Shown here: positions 13,001 to 28,000 of the stretch, piece by piece | Layout of the letters: every line of letters begins with the position of its first letter | Numbering within the stretch: the stretch's first letter is position 1 | Assembly: GCF_964204865.1 (NCBI RefSeq) | Contig: NC_135264.1 | Coordinates: forward strand, 6,168,001 to 6,232,000 | Direction: 5' to 3' | DNA: 64,000 nt | Source of the DNA: Styela clava | Taxonomy: Eukaryota; Chordata; Ascidiacea; Stolidobranchia; Styelidae | Program-made: the position numbers and the translations under genes | Notes under the pieces: generated by a model | What the model was told of the DNA's origin: nothing | Database searches by the model: none | The model's input: the letters and a program-made list of their open reading frames with translations, nothing else

Positions 13001-16000
13001 TTATTTGTTGATTGCACCTCATTTTGTATAGTTCTTGGAATGTTTCAGACCCATTTTATATCTGTCTTAGCCTATACGAGTTTCAAGTTGTTTGTCGTTT
13101 GTCTGTCGTTTGGCATGAAGTTTTATTAAACAGTTATAAAATTGAGTCAATATTTAAGGTCTTTGACATCTCGAAATAAAAGCTAGTAATCAAATATCTT
13201 CGTTTTTCTTCAAGTTTTCCCAGACATTTCCTCCATACCATACCAGGAAATAAAAGATATTAGATGAACTCCACGATTTTTTTTAAGGAAAATAGAGTAT
13301 TAATCTACAAAAATAAACATTTTTTTTTATACTTTTCCAGGTATTTTAAATGTGATGAATATTCTTTGTGCCGCTCTCGTTGATCAGAAACTTTTGTTTT
13401 ATTCCTGCAGTTTTACAAGATTAACTGAATCTTGCAATGCACTCACTGCTCTAATGTTTCCTTTTTCATATAGGTAAGCAAGTAATGTATTTTCCTAGTT
13501 AGTAGTAGTTTACATAATAGATCAGCATAGGTTTTATTAAATCAGAGATATTTTAAAACTTTAGTGTATAATTGTAAATCAAAATTACATGTAAATCCCT
13601 ATAATTTGTCTTATTTTGTTAATTATATTACCTTATTTTATATTAAGTTTTAATACAAGGATTAACCCTAATTGTAGTATTCAGATTGAATTTATGGCAT
13701 TTAATAGGATTAGCACTGATAAGTTGTGGACACTACAATTGCTTGCGCAGATTGCCAAAATAATATACAATTGTGATAAAGATTTCCAAACCAACGAATG
13801 ACGAATGAATTATTTTTTAGCGATTTTTTGATACTGATATCAATTTTTTTTGTCAGTTATCCTTATATTCCGATTCTTCCACAAAAGTTGCTCGAATGCA
13901 CGTCGTCTCCAACACCTTTTTTAATTGGAGTGCATTCAAGTTTGAAATCTGAGCTGTATGATTTGCCGGTATGTGCATTTTATTATGAGTATCTTTCTCC
14001 ACATTGTAAAGTGTTGAATTTAAGTTTTCTTTTGTCAGGAAAATTTACAAAGATGTAAGGAATAGAAGGGTACTGTACTGGTCACATTCTGTTTGTTTTT
14101 TCCGCGCAAATGTTCCAATTTTTTTTTGTTAAGGTTTATGCAAATGGTAAAATATATTATCCATAAAATTATTTTGATTAGGTTTCAACATTTTTTAACT
14201 ATGATATTACTATTTCCTATTTCCTATTTTACTATTATGACATTGATTTTAATCAAAAATGCAAAATTAAGTTCTTGAGATAATAAATTATCCCATTATT
14301 GTGAATGTGACAAGCTGACAACTCCCTATTATGCTATAAAACAAATCCTTTTTTGCTCATGACTTTAAATTAACATCATTTGCATTAATAATAACTCAAA
14401 ATTTTTGTATTTGGTTTTGTATGAATAAATGGCATCAGTACCTTGTTATGTTTTCGATTCCTTGCTAGTAATCGGAATTCAAATCACCTATTCACTGCTG
14501 TGTAAAATTCCATACTTACCCTATTTGGGATCTTGATTGATTCTGTGAATACCATGACCTCACGTTTCTGCCAGTTGCACGTACAGATTTAGAATTGGAC
14601 CGTTTCCAGGTTTTGTAGTAGTGAACAGCACATAGTACTGATGATTGCCGCATAAAAAGTCTTGCACCTTCAAGGATGGGCCCGATGCAATTTGATCTTA
14701 GCCATATGAATACATTAACTTATCATAAATATTTTTTTTATTCATTTCTCATTGGCAGATGGACGTAGTGACAGTAGATCTGGACGGTGGCGTGATTTCA
14801 GTACCAGAAGGTACCAGCATACCTGGCATTCCAGAGCCGTACTACACTCGCGCTGTGGAACTATTAACCAAGGTTTAATTGCTTCTAAAGATAATTATAT
14901 TGGTCTATGATTAAAATTTGTAGTAAATGATGTTCGGATTATGTTTGGCCAAATATAAAATATATCATACTTTTGATAGACTAGCTTGAATTTGTGGTTA
15001 GGTATGTCTGTGACGATCAATAGTCTATTCAGACTGTTAGTAATGTTATTGATTTTTGGACTTGGAATGTCTTACATTAGGTTAGTTATTAGATGAAACA
15101 TTTCCAGATTTTTTTAATGGAATGGTTACATAAAGCGATAAAAATGCGATAGAAATCCTGGTGTCACTATATTTGTTGTTTTAATTAAAAAAAAAATTTT
15201 TTCAGATAAATATGATAGCCTATTCATTTTATTTTTGAAATTTTAATATTATATTTTCATAAATTTGCTTAAACTAGATCTTTGCTAGTTTCGGCTCTCA
15301 ATCAAAATCTCAGAACCAAATCACATGCCTGCCACCTTCCTCAGAGTATAATAAATATCATAGGCAATGGAAGGCAACTCAAACTTTTGGTGTCTAGTAG
15401 CCCATGAAGAGGTTGACTATTATTTACAGACCCTCACAATAAATTTATGAAAAAACACATTGTTGCTTATCGATGAATGTTCCCGAGTAAATTAAAATAA
15501 CTTTATTTGATGATAAATATGGCGTTATCTATTGGAACTTAGATAATTTTTTTGCCACATTTTGAAGCTACTGTTGTCAAATTTTATTAATGCGATTATT
15601 GCTTCTTTGGACAGTTACAAAATCAGCCAAGTCAGTATTTTAATAAGTAAACGAATAGCTTGCAGAGCCTATTGGTTTTTCTCACAAAGCCCTGGGTTCC
15701 GCGTGGAGCACTTAGAGACCCTCTGATATAGGGGAATTAACGTTTCTTGACAGTTATTGTTATCATCAGATTCTGTAGACAATGTTCAAATTATTGCTTC
15801 CAACATACAAACTTTTTTAGGTTCTATGTCCTGATCTAGCTGTTGCAGATTATGCATATCCACCTGAACACATCAACACATCTGAACCTGAAAAATTGGT
15901 AAGTGGAACGAAAAACTAAATATGGAATTTACAATTCACACTTTTGTTCTCGAATCATGTCATCATGAACCATGAATAGGAAGTTGTTGTGTTAATTATG

Positions 16001-19000
16001 TTATGTCAAGCATGTAGTATTGATATATTGAAATACTTTTGTATATTATCTGTTAGCCCATGCTTGATCAATCATACCGTGTAGAGTACCCGTAGATATA
16101 AAATCAAGATGAAGATGAGTCAATAGGTCAAATGAAAGTTTTTTGTTTTCGAATAGTAGGCAAGTTTTTTAATACTGAATTGACCTGAATATGCAACTGT
16201 GCTATGTCTATCCTGGTTTGTCATTATTTAGATAATCTGTGACCTCTTTTCCATTTTCTGTCCTATTGTTTTTTGATGTGTTAAATATTTGTATAGTAAG
16301 TCATATCCCATTTATGTTTATTTTCAATGCAGATAATAGCACTCTTGCTGAGTAGAATTTTCTTAAATTTAGTAATAGTATCTGTTTTGCTGATATTTCC
16401 CCTAATTTTAAGACGATTTTGAATATTTGAACACTCTGCTATTTTTATATTTTGTCCCTGCCATTTTTCTTTCTCTGGATGCCTTTTGGTACTATTTATC
16501 TAAATATGGGAATAGATGACGTAACTTTAGTCGAGTAGCAATATACATCTTTTATTCATAATGTTGTGGCGGGGTGCGAAATTTAAGCATTTGGTTTATT
16601 ACATTTTAAACCTATTTATAGATTTTGTCTGATTTTTAAATATTTCTTCATTTTTTTACTTTTTATTTGTACGTGCTTTTTTTATGGATACCAAAATCAA
16701 CTGTATAATTATAACCTGCTGTTGCATATTTTCCGCAAGTTTTATAATCCACGATTAATATTGTGTAGTTTTGATCTTCACACATGGGACACTTGTACCA
16801 GGTCCGAGATGAGATGAAATTATTGCGTGAAAACATGAATTCGCATGCATATAGATTACTGAAAAAACTTTATAATGCTACGACAAATTTTTCATAAAAA
16901 AGAATTTTGAAGGGAATTTCAATTTGAGAGAATTATATTTTTCGATTTGATTTTAAACGCATTAAAGTCACTTCCATCCTGCTCTATTGTTATTTCAGAT
17001 TTCTGTCGTAATTAGTTTCTTTCCCTGTTATAGTCAGCGTACTATAAGTGATAATATTCTTATGTCATATTGCACTCTCGTCTTGCACAATGCAACATAG
17101 CATTTCTTCACGTCGTTAGCTATTGTGTGTAAATTCACGCATCTTGGAAAATTACTCAGCGAAAAAATAAAAAAATTAACAATCATGGCCCTTTGATAAA
17201 TCTTCACTCTACAAACAGATTCAATAATGAAGCATAGTTGGACTGTCTTAATATTGATTAACTTTAATCAATTTTCTATTGATTATGTCATGTGATTGTG
17301 TATGTTCTGGTTTATATTGTGTAACTTAACCAGTTAGCCTGATGCTGTATTCACTCTAAATGATGCTCAAGTCAAGCTATATCTCAATTTTATACTTTGT
17401 AGAAATGTCATAACCTGAATAATTTTATTCGAGCCTGATTTGAAACTGTTTCTCAAAAAAAAAATTTCCAACTTTGAATTGTTACAGAATATATTGAAAC
17501 ATAATAGATCTTATTTGATTTAATTTGAAATTGATAGTAGAATTGATTTCTGAATTTTTGTTGGATTACTGTAACTAAGAAGGTTGCGCACATGCTTGCT
17601 TTTCTCTGTTATAATGTTGAAAAGACAAGGTTACTTATTATGGTAACTTGTTTTTTTTTCTTAAAATGATTGCAATGGCAAAAATAGCCTGCCTTTAATT
17701 AACGTTTGGTTTGGTCTATTCAATGATCTGACACATTGCATTTTTTGAATTCTGTGATTACCTCCCACATGTTTTCATTTTGTTTCAATATAAAGAAAGT
17801 ATGATATTGTAGAATTTCTCATTGTGTTTCGATTCTAATCGATTCAATGCACTATTATGATGAGTTAGCTTGGCTCGACTTCCTGTCCTGAAACTTATGT
17901 GACGTCATCTGATTTGAAATGGAAACAAAAATAATAGCATGATTTCCTAACTGGTTACCCAGACGGTTATGAAACGGTTATGAATTAATATGAATCACTC
18001 CAATTTCAAATTTTACTTTTGTTTAGATTTTTATTGTCAATAAGTCTTCATCTGGAAATCTTTAAATGTAAAATTATATGATAGTAATATTTGCGAATTG
18101 AAGGTATAGTGTTTTATTCTGTCATAGCAAATATCTAAATACCTGTTGAAAATATTGTCAGGCTTTACTGGTTTGGTGAAGGATTCTTGATATCTGTAAA
18201 TTTTGCTTGTTCCTTCTTCCATTTGTGGCGAAAAGTTTCAAATGAAATTATTCTAAATCTAAACCACTCATCGGACTAAGAATTAACGTATGTCCTCTCA
18301 TATAAGCCAATCTCGCATATAAGCAGACGCTAGGGATGCGACGAATCCAAAAAGGTTCGGCTCGGCCGAATCCCGAGTATTTGTGCTGGACTCGTGTCCG
18401 AGTCCCGAGTCCCAATACTTTTACATAGCTACGAAACAAATACCTAAAGTGATGCTGTTGCTCTCGTATATTGGCCGTAAATTAAACATTCTGTATGAAA
18501 AGACTATGTAATTTAAAAACGTTGCACATAAACACTATTGCTTTCGAGACAATCATTCTCTGAGCGACTAGTTTAAATTGGAATAAATAGGTCATATTCC
18601 CCATCGAAGGAATACTTTGTTACGTAACTCTGATCGACCGCCGCGTCGACTGCTGAAGACGCCGCGCTCGTGTCCTGTCACGATAAATACGGGCCATAAC
18701 CCACACGTTTGGAACAAACTTTTTATGGGAAATTTTTACTCATCTTTTTTAGTCGGCGCTGATACAGACGCCTATCTCCGTGATAATTGAGATACTAATA
18801 AAGAATTGCCAACTGTGGAAGCATCGAATAAATGTATCTTGTAAATATATCGTAACAAAATAGCTAGCTATTATTCGTTTGAAAACCATCAATAGCGATT
18901 GTCTAATCCGCGGAAAATAAGAATGTGTAATTGTTGATTTTGATTCAATAAGAGAGACGCAAAAGGCGAAATGTGTTATATGCTAAGTTACGGCTGTATG

Positions 19001-22000
19001 ACACAATCATTTCCATTAATACAAATAACGGCGCTTTGAAAAGCAAAATCAAATTTATTAACATTAATTTAGAAGTGAGAGTTACCAGTAAGAATTCACA
19101 TACGACTCTCGCTAACACACAGAAACGATAAATGTGAGAATTATTATGGCTTTCTTTCTGCGCCTATCGTTATCTTAACAATTCCCAATTTTGCATAAAG
19201 CGCGCCAACACCTTTTCACATATAAAAACGTCAAACCAGATTAAGTGGGGCAGGTAAATTATATATTATATGGAAATATTGTTTCGACTAGGTAGAAATG
19301 CCATAACTCGAAACAGCACGCAATGGTAAATTTCCGGAGTTTTTATTTATTATCTAATATTAAAATAACACAGCCACGATAGGTATTGTTCGCTTAAAAT
19401 AGGGACCGTAATTTACAAACTGTGATATGGAAGATCAAGTCCAGAAGATGAGGCCAGAATAAAATTAATATATTTATGAATTAACTAATTAATAGTGAAT
19501 CTTGGCCGATTTGTACTCACACTTCTGCCTGAAATATAAAAACGAAACTTCGATGTCCGGCGTTGCGTGAGAACTGATAGTGAAAAAAGGTGCTTTAAAA
19601 ATATAGTTCACCAACCATAATTAGGATGTCGGTCGCCGAAACGATCGCGGTGACAAAAAAACAATTTACGATTGTGATAAAATTAGGGATAAGAAGTAAA
19701 GACGCCGTGTTGTTATCGAGTCTCCAGTCTTCTAGTAATTTTCTACTATCGGTAAATTAAAAGAAATACGGTAGTCGAATTATTCGATTATTCGATCATT
19801 CAATTACCACGAGTAATAGTTTCAAAATTTATGCACATTTAATCGATGCGACTTGCGAGATTGTTTTTGTACGTATATACGATTGTAACGCCACTGACAT
19901 CTGCGAGTTGTACTTTTCTCTTAAAAGAACCGTAGTTTTCACTATTTTATCGTTTTATTTCTAACATTTGTTTCTCTCCGGAAATAGCTAGATCATTTAT
20001 GGAACGATGAAAGGCGAACAGCGCGACATGGTTACCGCTGATCACGGATTAATCACTGTTAGAGCTTAGAGGATTAGCAAGTATATGCTTGAAATAGGAC
20101 ATTCACTAAACGACGTCTGGCACTGGAAGGCAAGCTACACGCGAAACACTGGAATTTATTCAGCTGACTTTCGCTGACATTTTTTTGTACTTACGGCGTC
20201 GTGAATTTGTAGTTTTGCCGCCTAGTTTTAATTTCACAATAGAGAAAATAGAATGGACAGTCTCGTGGCAAAACAGAACGAAAAAGTTGAATTTCTCGTC
20301 GAATACGCCACCAGTCTGCGCTTGACTATCGCGTGACGTATGATATCCCGGACTCGGGTAAAATCATCAAAGACTCGGGCCGAATCCGAGTATCAAATTA
20401 CGAGAGATTCGGCCACGAATCCGAGCACGAGTCCGAATCTTGTCGCATCCCTAGCAGACGCCACACTCTTTCATTAATATCATTCTATTTGTCCCATGAA
20501 ATATTAGTAATTTTTAAATTTGATTAATAAAGTAATCAGACTTTGTCCACCATGCAATGATTCTCGTCTTTTACTGTTTACTTCACTCGGGAAATTGAGT
20601 GCTTTTGTTTCCACGGGACTTTAGTTTCAATTAAATTTTTAACTTTACTGTGACAAGCTGCTTTTTATTTCAGGACAAAGAAATTCGTGCAATATTTTTG
20701 AGATTATTTTGCCAATTATTAATGGGATACAGATCATGCCTACAAGTTTGCAGAATACATCCTCGGCCTATCATTCGATTTCAAAAAGTAAGTTTTTATC
20801 TCGATCACAACTAACAATATAACTGGAAATAGATTGATAATTACCAGATTCTGGTTTTATTTTTGTGTTATTTTACTTAGTATCGCCATTATTTTATCTT
20901 TTTGCAATTTTTTTGAAAGGATTTGTTTTTGAACGTAAGAGGCTATGATCGAATTGACTCCGGGATTTCAGCGGAATTTATGCCAAAACTTGTGGAAAGC
21001 CAAGCATTCTCTCTTTTTGTACAAGAAGAAGGCCCTCCATATAGAAGGTATATACATTTTTTTCTCTTATAATAAATTAATAAATTATATCATTTTGATA
21101 ATTTTTAAAAACATTTTAGATGAATTTTGGCCAGCAGTTGGTGCATTATGCTCAGCATTAGGAATACACTTGTTATTGCACCTCTAATTACCCTGCGTGG
21201 GTTAGCAGGATTTGAACCCGTAGAGGATGATTATGTGCGAAAGGTGGTTCACGTAAACGCTGGTCAGTAATGGCTTCCTCCACTATCAGGTCCGTGTACC
21301 TGAAACTTCCAATTATTACCAAACCTGACATGGACTGGTATTCGGGCAAAAGGGCGTGGTTTATGATATGGTTAAGTCGTATTATTGACTTTCCTCTCTT
21401 CCGAGATAAATAGGAAATATATGGAAGGTAATAAATTCTTCGGCGCTCTAGTAGTTTTGTTTGCCTATTTTACATCAAGTTGTGTAAAGGGACTGAAGCC
21501 TATGGGGTATATTCACTCGGCTAACACAGACAGTCCCCTAACTTGTAATAGAACTATAATACGAAAAATCGGAATAAAATTATGACCTAACCTTAACCTG
21601 GCACACACACTACGTGAGTACCAATCCTTGTACCTATTGTGCAGTAGTTCTTCGAAATTATAGATTTGCTTTGTATTTGCAAAACAGAACTACCTTGTTA
21701 TGTTAACATTACTGATTCTATGATATATTATTTTAGGTTGAACATATTCGATCGTGAAGTAGCTAAAATGCCAGAACAAATGAAAAAAGAAGGTGGAGAT
21801 ATCAGTAAAGCATTGCGGCACATTAAAGATATTGCATATGAATTGGATAAAAATGTAAGTTATGTTTCCCACTGTATTTGCTAGATTGGATCAGTAATGT
21901 TCGCATTATATTCCAATAAATTTTATACTCGATCATACATGTTTTGTTGAATTCTGGAGTTTTTTATGATTATGTACTTTCGATTTGAAAATTTATTTTC

Positions 22001-25000
22001 GTAAAAAATTTATCTAAGTTCAAAATATTGATTGTGTAATTCTAGTTTTCACATCTTCATTATTACAGGAACGACCAACTTCATCTCCGCCGTTACAAAA
22101 AGTCCCAAAACCAACTGATGGTGCCTATCTCAGACCTAATCAGTTAAAGTTTCCGAGGCTTAGTCCTACTGCCGTTCAAACTTTTATGACAGATAAAGCT
22201 AATAATTTGAAAAATGAATTCAAAAATATAAAACCTACTGAACGACCGAGCATTCGAGTGCCGGATGGTGCACAGATGAGTAAGCACATTTTTATATTAT
22301 GTTTGTTCATCTTTTGTTTAACTGCCTTAAAAAATAACTTCTGCACCACATTCAAATGGCACTTGGGGCCATATTTCTATTTCTGCTCTAACTAGCTCTT
22401 TTTTTTATATATATAGGCACTTTCTCTCCTCGCTCAAACACACTCACGACGAGTAGCAGAAGACTTGAAGTTTTGAGGAGTTGCGTGCAATTTATATTTG
22501 AAAATAGAACATTAGAAACTAAGAAAATATTTTCTGCAGGTAAATTAAACAATCTTCATTTTGGTTGTCATTTTCAAATCAAATTTTATTGTGAATCTTT
22601 TAAGAAAATTTTATTTTATTTATTTAACTGATTAAAACTATACTATACTGCTCATACAATACTGGTATTTCATTTTTATATGAGTGTGTATAACTACGGG
22701 TAGATAGAGTTTAGGGGGTTGCCTAATCCATTGCACTCAAGTAATGACTTTGATTATCTTCTCCCATCATTTTTTACAGTGATCTTGATTTAAATTATAT
22801 TCTAGAAGTAAAATTTTAGATTTCTTAGATTTATTAGGTAAGAAAAACTCCTATGCTAATCTAAAGATCATTTAATTTAACTTGTTCTTGGACTAAATTA
22901 ACGAAGTGTCATTTGTGCGAAATTGCATATTGAAGAGAAATATTAAAAATTTGAATAACAGAAATGTTTTTATTTGGAAATATATCATATTGATTCAATT
23001 GTCACCACATACCTCAACTACTGATAAGGCTATAAAACCAGTCAAAACAGGAACATTCTTGACTTTTGTTATCAAATTTACTATCTACATTTCTGTATTG
23101 ATTTGTTCCAGCCTCTTAAATTGTCCATAATTTAAAATTAGAAAAAAGTTATCTACTTGATTTAAAATACCAAGTCAAATCTTCATTTTTGAAACATTCT
23201 TCGGCCGTGAGTGATTCGGGAATATAACTGCATACTAACACAAATGTATTTCTGTATTCTTAGGTTTAAATTAGCTTAAAAAGTCATATTGGTCAGACTA
23301 AACGTAACAGAAATATAGTTGTGTTTGCGAATTACATAAATAATCTATTAATCATTGTAATTTTTCAGTTTTAAGAGCACTGAAAAATCGTTCTGTCAGA
23401 GAAGCACTAACGCAAGAACTAATAAAGTATGCAAAACTGAAGCCACAGCTCGACAACCAACAATTTGGCTACATTGCACGACTTTGCAATTCCGCATTAG
23501 ACGTGAGTTTTCTATATTTCATTTTTTATCCATAAACAGACTTTTTTCAAATATTAAATAACCGTGATATATGTTTTCACAGGATTGTAGCAGTGAAGAT
23601 GATGAATACATTGTAGCTGCAGATCTCTTGCCAGCATTGTTGGCATTTTACAGGGTATATTTTTGTTTTTACTGAAAGGGTGTTCACATATAGCAGGGAT
23701 GGCGAACCTTTTTCAATGAATGGGTCAAAAATTATAATTTTATCGCGGAACAGAAGAGAGTGGGTCACAGATGTTTAATTTACGTTTGTATCTATAAGAA
23801 ACTTCTGAAACAAATCTTATAAGCTGGTGCTGGTGTGGTTTTGGGCTTTACTTATGCAGCACTTCTATCAGGGAATTTTCATGGCACTCAGTTTTATGAC
23901 ATTAGAGTACGAAAACACGCACATGAATTACCAAAAACGTTTAGGATGATGCGTTAAATTATTTTACGGTTCTAGTGTTTGGAGGTAATTCCGCTTTGAT
24001 AGTGTTACAATTTTCGATCAGTTTCCAACCACATTAAGCCACTTTTACACTGCCCTATTGTTATATCAGATTTCTAGATTTTTATTTCAAGTCTGAAAGT
24101 TTTTGTTTTCATAACGGCATTGTAGACGAGAAACTAATAAAATGAAAAGTAGCATCTAGTTCTCGTATAAGGTATAACCCCTAAAACAGTCTGCAGATGC
24201 ACTTCCAAAAATGACAGGCGTTGCGAGAAATGAACAGATCAATTGCATTGTTATGTCATAAACGATGTCAGGCCCAATAGCTGAATAACGGTACACAGCG
24301 GTGCATACATGCGTACAAGATTAGGGGTTTTGAAAATTACCATACCGGCCCGAAAATCAACATTTTGAACATGAACGATCGCAGCCCTTCCTGACTGTCC
24401 AACTGACGGTACATTATAATAGTTGAGTTATTGTTAGATTAATTTAAGGGCGGTTTTATCAATTTTGATCACTGATATCTTAGCATTTTTTTATTTTATT
24501 CGTGCCTTTGCTTGGCGGGTCACAAATAAAACGCGGTGGGTCACTTTGTGACCCGCGGGTCAGTGGTTCGCCATCCCTGACATATAGGGTGTAAAAAAAC
24601 AAACCCATGAATTCCTCGATTATTTCTACGAAAATGAAGAAATTGTTTGTGTACGATTGTACCCCCCTCGTAATCTAGGACTCTTGCACAAAAGTCATTT
24701 TCTTTCCAGAATATTTTCCAAATACCTGGGTTATGTTTTCATTTCCCTGTGAAATGATATGTAATAACTTTAACAATTCGCATGTTAGGGTATTGCCCTA
24801 CACTCCCATGGCCCTAATAAAGAAAAATATTTTATTCAGACAAAATCATTTTTTCCTATTTCAAGGCACACTATGAAACCATGTATATCGCTTATTGCTT
24901 TTATATCCTTTTCACTCCTAATTTCACCTAATGAATCTTGAATGCCTGTTTTTATTTAATTGCAGAAATTATGCCCTACTGTGATGCAGTTTTTGTACAC

Positions 25001-28000
25001 CGTGGTGCAAGAACATGCTGTCTGGTCATCCATCGGATTTTGGGAATACACTTTTTTTTCTGATGTACAGAATGAGATGTGTCGTTTATATCAATTGAAG
25101 AAACACGGAAGCAGAACTGTCATACAAAGGGGTGACATGAAATCGAAAGATGTGAGATTTTGATTGGTTTTGATATTTGTTTATATTATAGGTCCTTTAA
25201 TTTCAACTTTGTTATTGATTTTTCAATAATCTGACGTTTTTATTTCATATGCTGCTTATAAATTCATAATTATTAGATTTCCGCTCTGGGAGACCCTTAT
25301 TATCGGCCAATCTGTATGTTTAGATATAGCGTCTAAACGGCAGGAAATTTTTCATGCAGGTCCTGTTACCCTAGTAATGTGCGTTTCATAGAAAGTCCAG
25401 ATTGATGTTTTCGTTTCTATGGCAACCACAAAAAATGTGCCAATCGTTATTCCAAATATTTCATAATTTATCGCTGCTTTCTCGTCAAGTCGAAAATTAA
25501 AATTCCAAGAATGCTACTTCAAAGATACTCTTTGAACAAGTCGTCTTTCGTCTCGATACTTAATAAAGAGGAGAAGCCCTAGGGATTATAAGGAACATTA
25601 TTTTAAATATTAGCTACAGTATATCACTCACACAAGAATGTCTACGGGTGCGCAGTGCCCAAAATGAACTGGCAGTTTCGGTAACCCGCTGTCCCTTGTT
25701 CACACTGCTATTATAGATCTGCAAGTTTCTATGGATGGTAACCAGGTTGCTTGAGTGCGGGCCTCAACTATCAGAGGAGACCCTTGGCCTACCGGCTTGT
25801 GATTCTGTTGTTTTCAATTAAACATCATAGTTCATTTAATATAAAAATCATCATTTTATTTTTAGACTTCGAATTTGAAGCATGAGAACGTAGTTGCTGT
25901 AGCTTCAGCAATGAAAAGAAATGCATCGGCAGAAAACATCGCCAAGTTCGAACAAAATAAAGAGAAGAATACATCCTATGATGGAAGAGACAATGCAGCT
26001 TGTCTTGAGATAGCTGCCACTGAGGTATGTTCTTTCAATCTCTGGATTTTTTCTGATTTTGGTAATATGAATATTTGTCTTGGCTGAAAATTACAAATTA
26101 AGGATTGCTTTATAATTATTTAAGTGATTTGGCGACTTATGTAACTATATGAAATACAGTCAAGATGAACTTTAGAGTTACTGCAGAGTTGAACTTGCTC
26201 AAATATCATACGTGTGCACTCTCACAGCGGTCGATATGTACTAAATTTCTTTTTTGATATTCGACCCAGTTGAGAGATTTAGTGATCAAGAGTGAAAAAG
26301 AAAAAAAGGATCTTGCGTTAGCCGAAGAAGGAGTAATTGTCGGACAAATTCAACATGTTTCACAAAGAATGGTTTTTATGCTCGTACCTCTTGATATCGG
26401 TGACGGGAAAGTTCAAATGAAATTTTTGAGAAATTCGGGCCGATTGAATGAAGATAGCAGTAATAGTTTCTTTACGAGCAGGTACATTGTTATCATGTAT
26501 TTGGAAATAATTTTTATCGATTCAATTTTGAAATGTAGACGTCTCTGACTCTCTGCCTGATTAATTTAGTATTCCAGGATTCTATATTTTAATTTGGAAT
26601 TTGTCCAGTTTACAGAGGGCGAGGTGGGGTGCATGGGATTTGAACCCCAGTATATAAATCTGTCATGCCAACATACAGTTCAACCCTGGGGTGGGCAAGG
26701 TTTTTGGGCCAAGGGCCAAAATTTTTGCCCACCTAGACTGATGGGCCATGTACATCTGACGTAATAAGTTACATTTTATGAATAATATTTACAGTGTTGC
26801 GAAGAAGAAAATGGAAAACAATAAGCCTCCCGCCAAAACTAAATTTAATCTCAACACATTCCTTGAGGTATTTTTCAGCTAAAACATCAAAATTTGGTTT
26901 TAGTTTGGTTGTGGCAGCATCAGACGGGCCAGATTGAATTACCCAACAGGCGGGAATTGTCCTCGAACCGTAGTTTGTCCAAGTTAGGTTTAACCTCTAG
27001 GAAATTTTGGATTAGAGCATTCATACCTATTATTAGCAACATTATTGGGGACTTCGGAATCTTCAGAGATATATTATCTTCAAATTTTCCAGTTTGGGTG
27101 GTTCTGTCAATGGGAGCATAGATGATGATAGTTTTGCGTATCAGTCTGACGGAGGAGATGTCAAAAGTGTTATCTCCAAATTTGTGTCAATGTTTGTTGA
27201 TCGAACGTGCAGTGAGACTGGGATTTCTGCGGACTTCTCGAAATCCCTTCTAAATAAAGTTCCCAGTTTGGTATTAATGCAGGTTAGGTGATTTTTTATA
27301 TTCAATTTACAATTTATGTGAATCGGCATAAAATATTCGAGTAGCTCAAACTAAGATAAAATTACATACAAATGTCGGGGCTCCCGAAGTATGCGAACCA
27401 AGATGGCGGACATCGGCATGTAATATGTGTACTAGGTTAGGGTTAGGCCATAATTTTAGGTATAAATACTACGGGAGGCTCTTGGCTAGTCTTCGAACTG
27501 ATAATAGGACTAAAATAAGGAAAATTGGAAAAAAATTATCGCCTAACCCTAACCTGTTACCCATGTTACGTTCCGATGTCCGCCATCTTGGTTCGCATAC
27601 TTCGGGAGCACCCAAATGTCAACAATTATATCTCATGGGAAAGAATATAGTAAATAGTGAAAAAAGTTTTTTTTGAAAAGACCGGAATTTTGTGGCTAGG
27701 CATGGCCTATCAAACTGATTACATTTTGGATGCATGCAGGGCAAGGGATTGGGGCCTTTATTGTTCTTCTTGTGCCTTGTATTGGTTGATCTATATGTAC
27801 AGAGTGCACAGAGGCTTAGGGAAGAGTCAAAATAACTATTCTTCTATCATCTTTCATCACAAATTTTGAGATGTTAATAAGATCATTTCTGGTAATTGTA
27901 ATAATTGTTTTTTACAGCATGAATCTTTGCATGACGTTTCACGAGAGAGCAAGAGGCTTCCTCCAATAAAAAAGGTATGTTTTCTTGGTATACAGACATT

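Noticed and set aside
27440..27460. TTAGGGTTAGG as an interstitial telomere
   Set aside because: The word is part of a dispersed MITE and recurs in its other copies, so it marks the element and not a chromosome fusion.
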